Of a DNA stretch of 64,000 nt, positions 63,839-64,000 are shown one piece after another; position 1 is the stretch's first letter, and each line of letters begins with the position of its first letter. The notes beneath the pieces were generated by a model, which did not search any database, had not been told where the DNA came from, and saw nothing but the letters and a program-made list of their open reading frames with translations. The stretch covers positions 124,001-188,000 of IMG/VR virus record IMGVR_UViG_3300045974_000132; one strand, given 5' to 3'. The translations under genes were made by a program, and so were the position numbers. This DNA comes from a virus.

Positions 63839-64000
63839 TTTATCCAAAATCCTTGAGGAGTTAAGTGGTCGTCATTCAGAAAGTGATCGCTACCTGCGAC
63901 TAACGGAAAAGAACCGATCACGTATTGCTTACGGCGAGCAGGCCCATAGCGTGCTTGTTCATGGCAGTTATGAATCGTCACAACATTCGTCCAACGATTG
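63835..64000 (-). CDS. Hypothetical protein, C-terminal part only
   Basis: Open frame entering from the right edge, 54 residues, ending GSDHFLNDDHLTPQGFWIK. TGA overlaps the next ATG. Start lies outside the window. Confidence 0.6.
   Translation of the reverse strand, partial: NRWTNVVTIHNCHEQARYGPARRKQYVIGSFPLVAGSDHFLNDDHLTPQGFWIK

Overview
This window is from a large tailed (jumbo-type) bacteriophage genome. Almost every gene lies on the minus strand in short-spaced, often overlapping operons. The gene set is typical of big lytic phages: DnaB-like helicase, a T4-like type II topoisomerase in separate subunits, a Dda-like helicase, PhoH, HNH and intein-type homing endonucleases, a tRNA array, and dozens of small orphan genes. 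A PEP-CTERM protein and a circularly permuted tmRNA suggest, by inference, a Gram-negative and probably betaproteobacterial host.

Layout. 0-6 kb: helicase (apparently starting at ATT), a sigma-like protein, an HNH protein and orphans. 6-13 kb: topoisomerase genes. The large subunit is broken in two by a split intein, and a Vsr-like/PD-(D/E)XK homing endonuclease lies on the opposite strand between the halves; a second HNH gene sits just upstream. 13-17 kb: Dda-like helicase, an HDOD protein and a membrane-anchored GGDEF-EAL protein, a phage-borne cyclic-di-GMP module. 17-32 kb: small genes, an outer-membrane beta-barrel plus membrane transporter pair, a STAS protein, an acyl carrier protein and a collagen-like peptide. 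32-51 kb: bacteriohemerythrin, permuted tmRNA (tag ANDASFRKAA), PEP-CTERM protein, seven apparently intact tRNAs interleaved with structured non-coding elements closed by 7-13 bp stems, PhoH, a nucleotidyltransferase-like protein, a second acyl carrier protein and three HNH genes. 46-52 kb: very basic Ala/Lys/Arg-rich proteins, one with a long acidic tail, resembling chromatin proteins. 52-64 kb: compact operons of small orphans, including an Xre-type HTH protein, a PC4-like protein and a ParB/Srx-like protein.

The most striking structure is a repeated cassette. At 38, 45 and 50 kb an HNH gene ends 0-3 nt before a complete tRNA. Each HNH-tRNA pair is bracketed by the 5' and 3' remnants of another, disrupted tRNA whose acceptor strands still match each other. 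I read this as a mobile HNH-tRNA module that breaks a resident tRNA and brings a replacement.

Regulation. Perfect host-type sigma70 promoters occur at 8.27, 54.54 and 62.97 kb. A second promoter-like motif (TACTAATTTA and close variants) lies 23-42 nt upstream of the start codon of homing endonucleases, the GGDEF-EAL gene, the STAS gene and a small orphan. At four of these sites it sits between the arms of a hairpin that covers or abuts the ribosome binding site or start codon. This is the T4-like arrangement in which early read-through RNA is translationally silent and late RNA is active. A recurring ACTGTAAA motif directly follows many stop codons.
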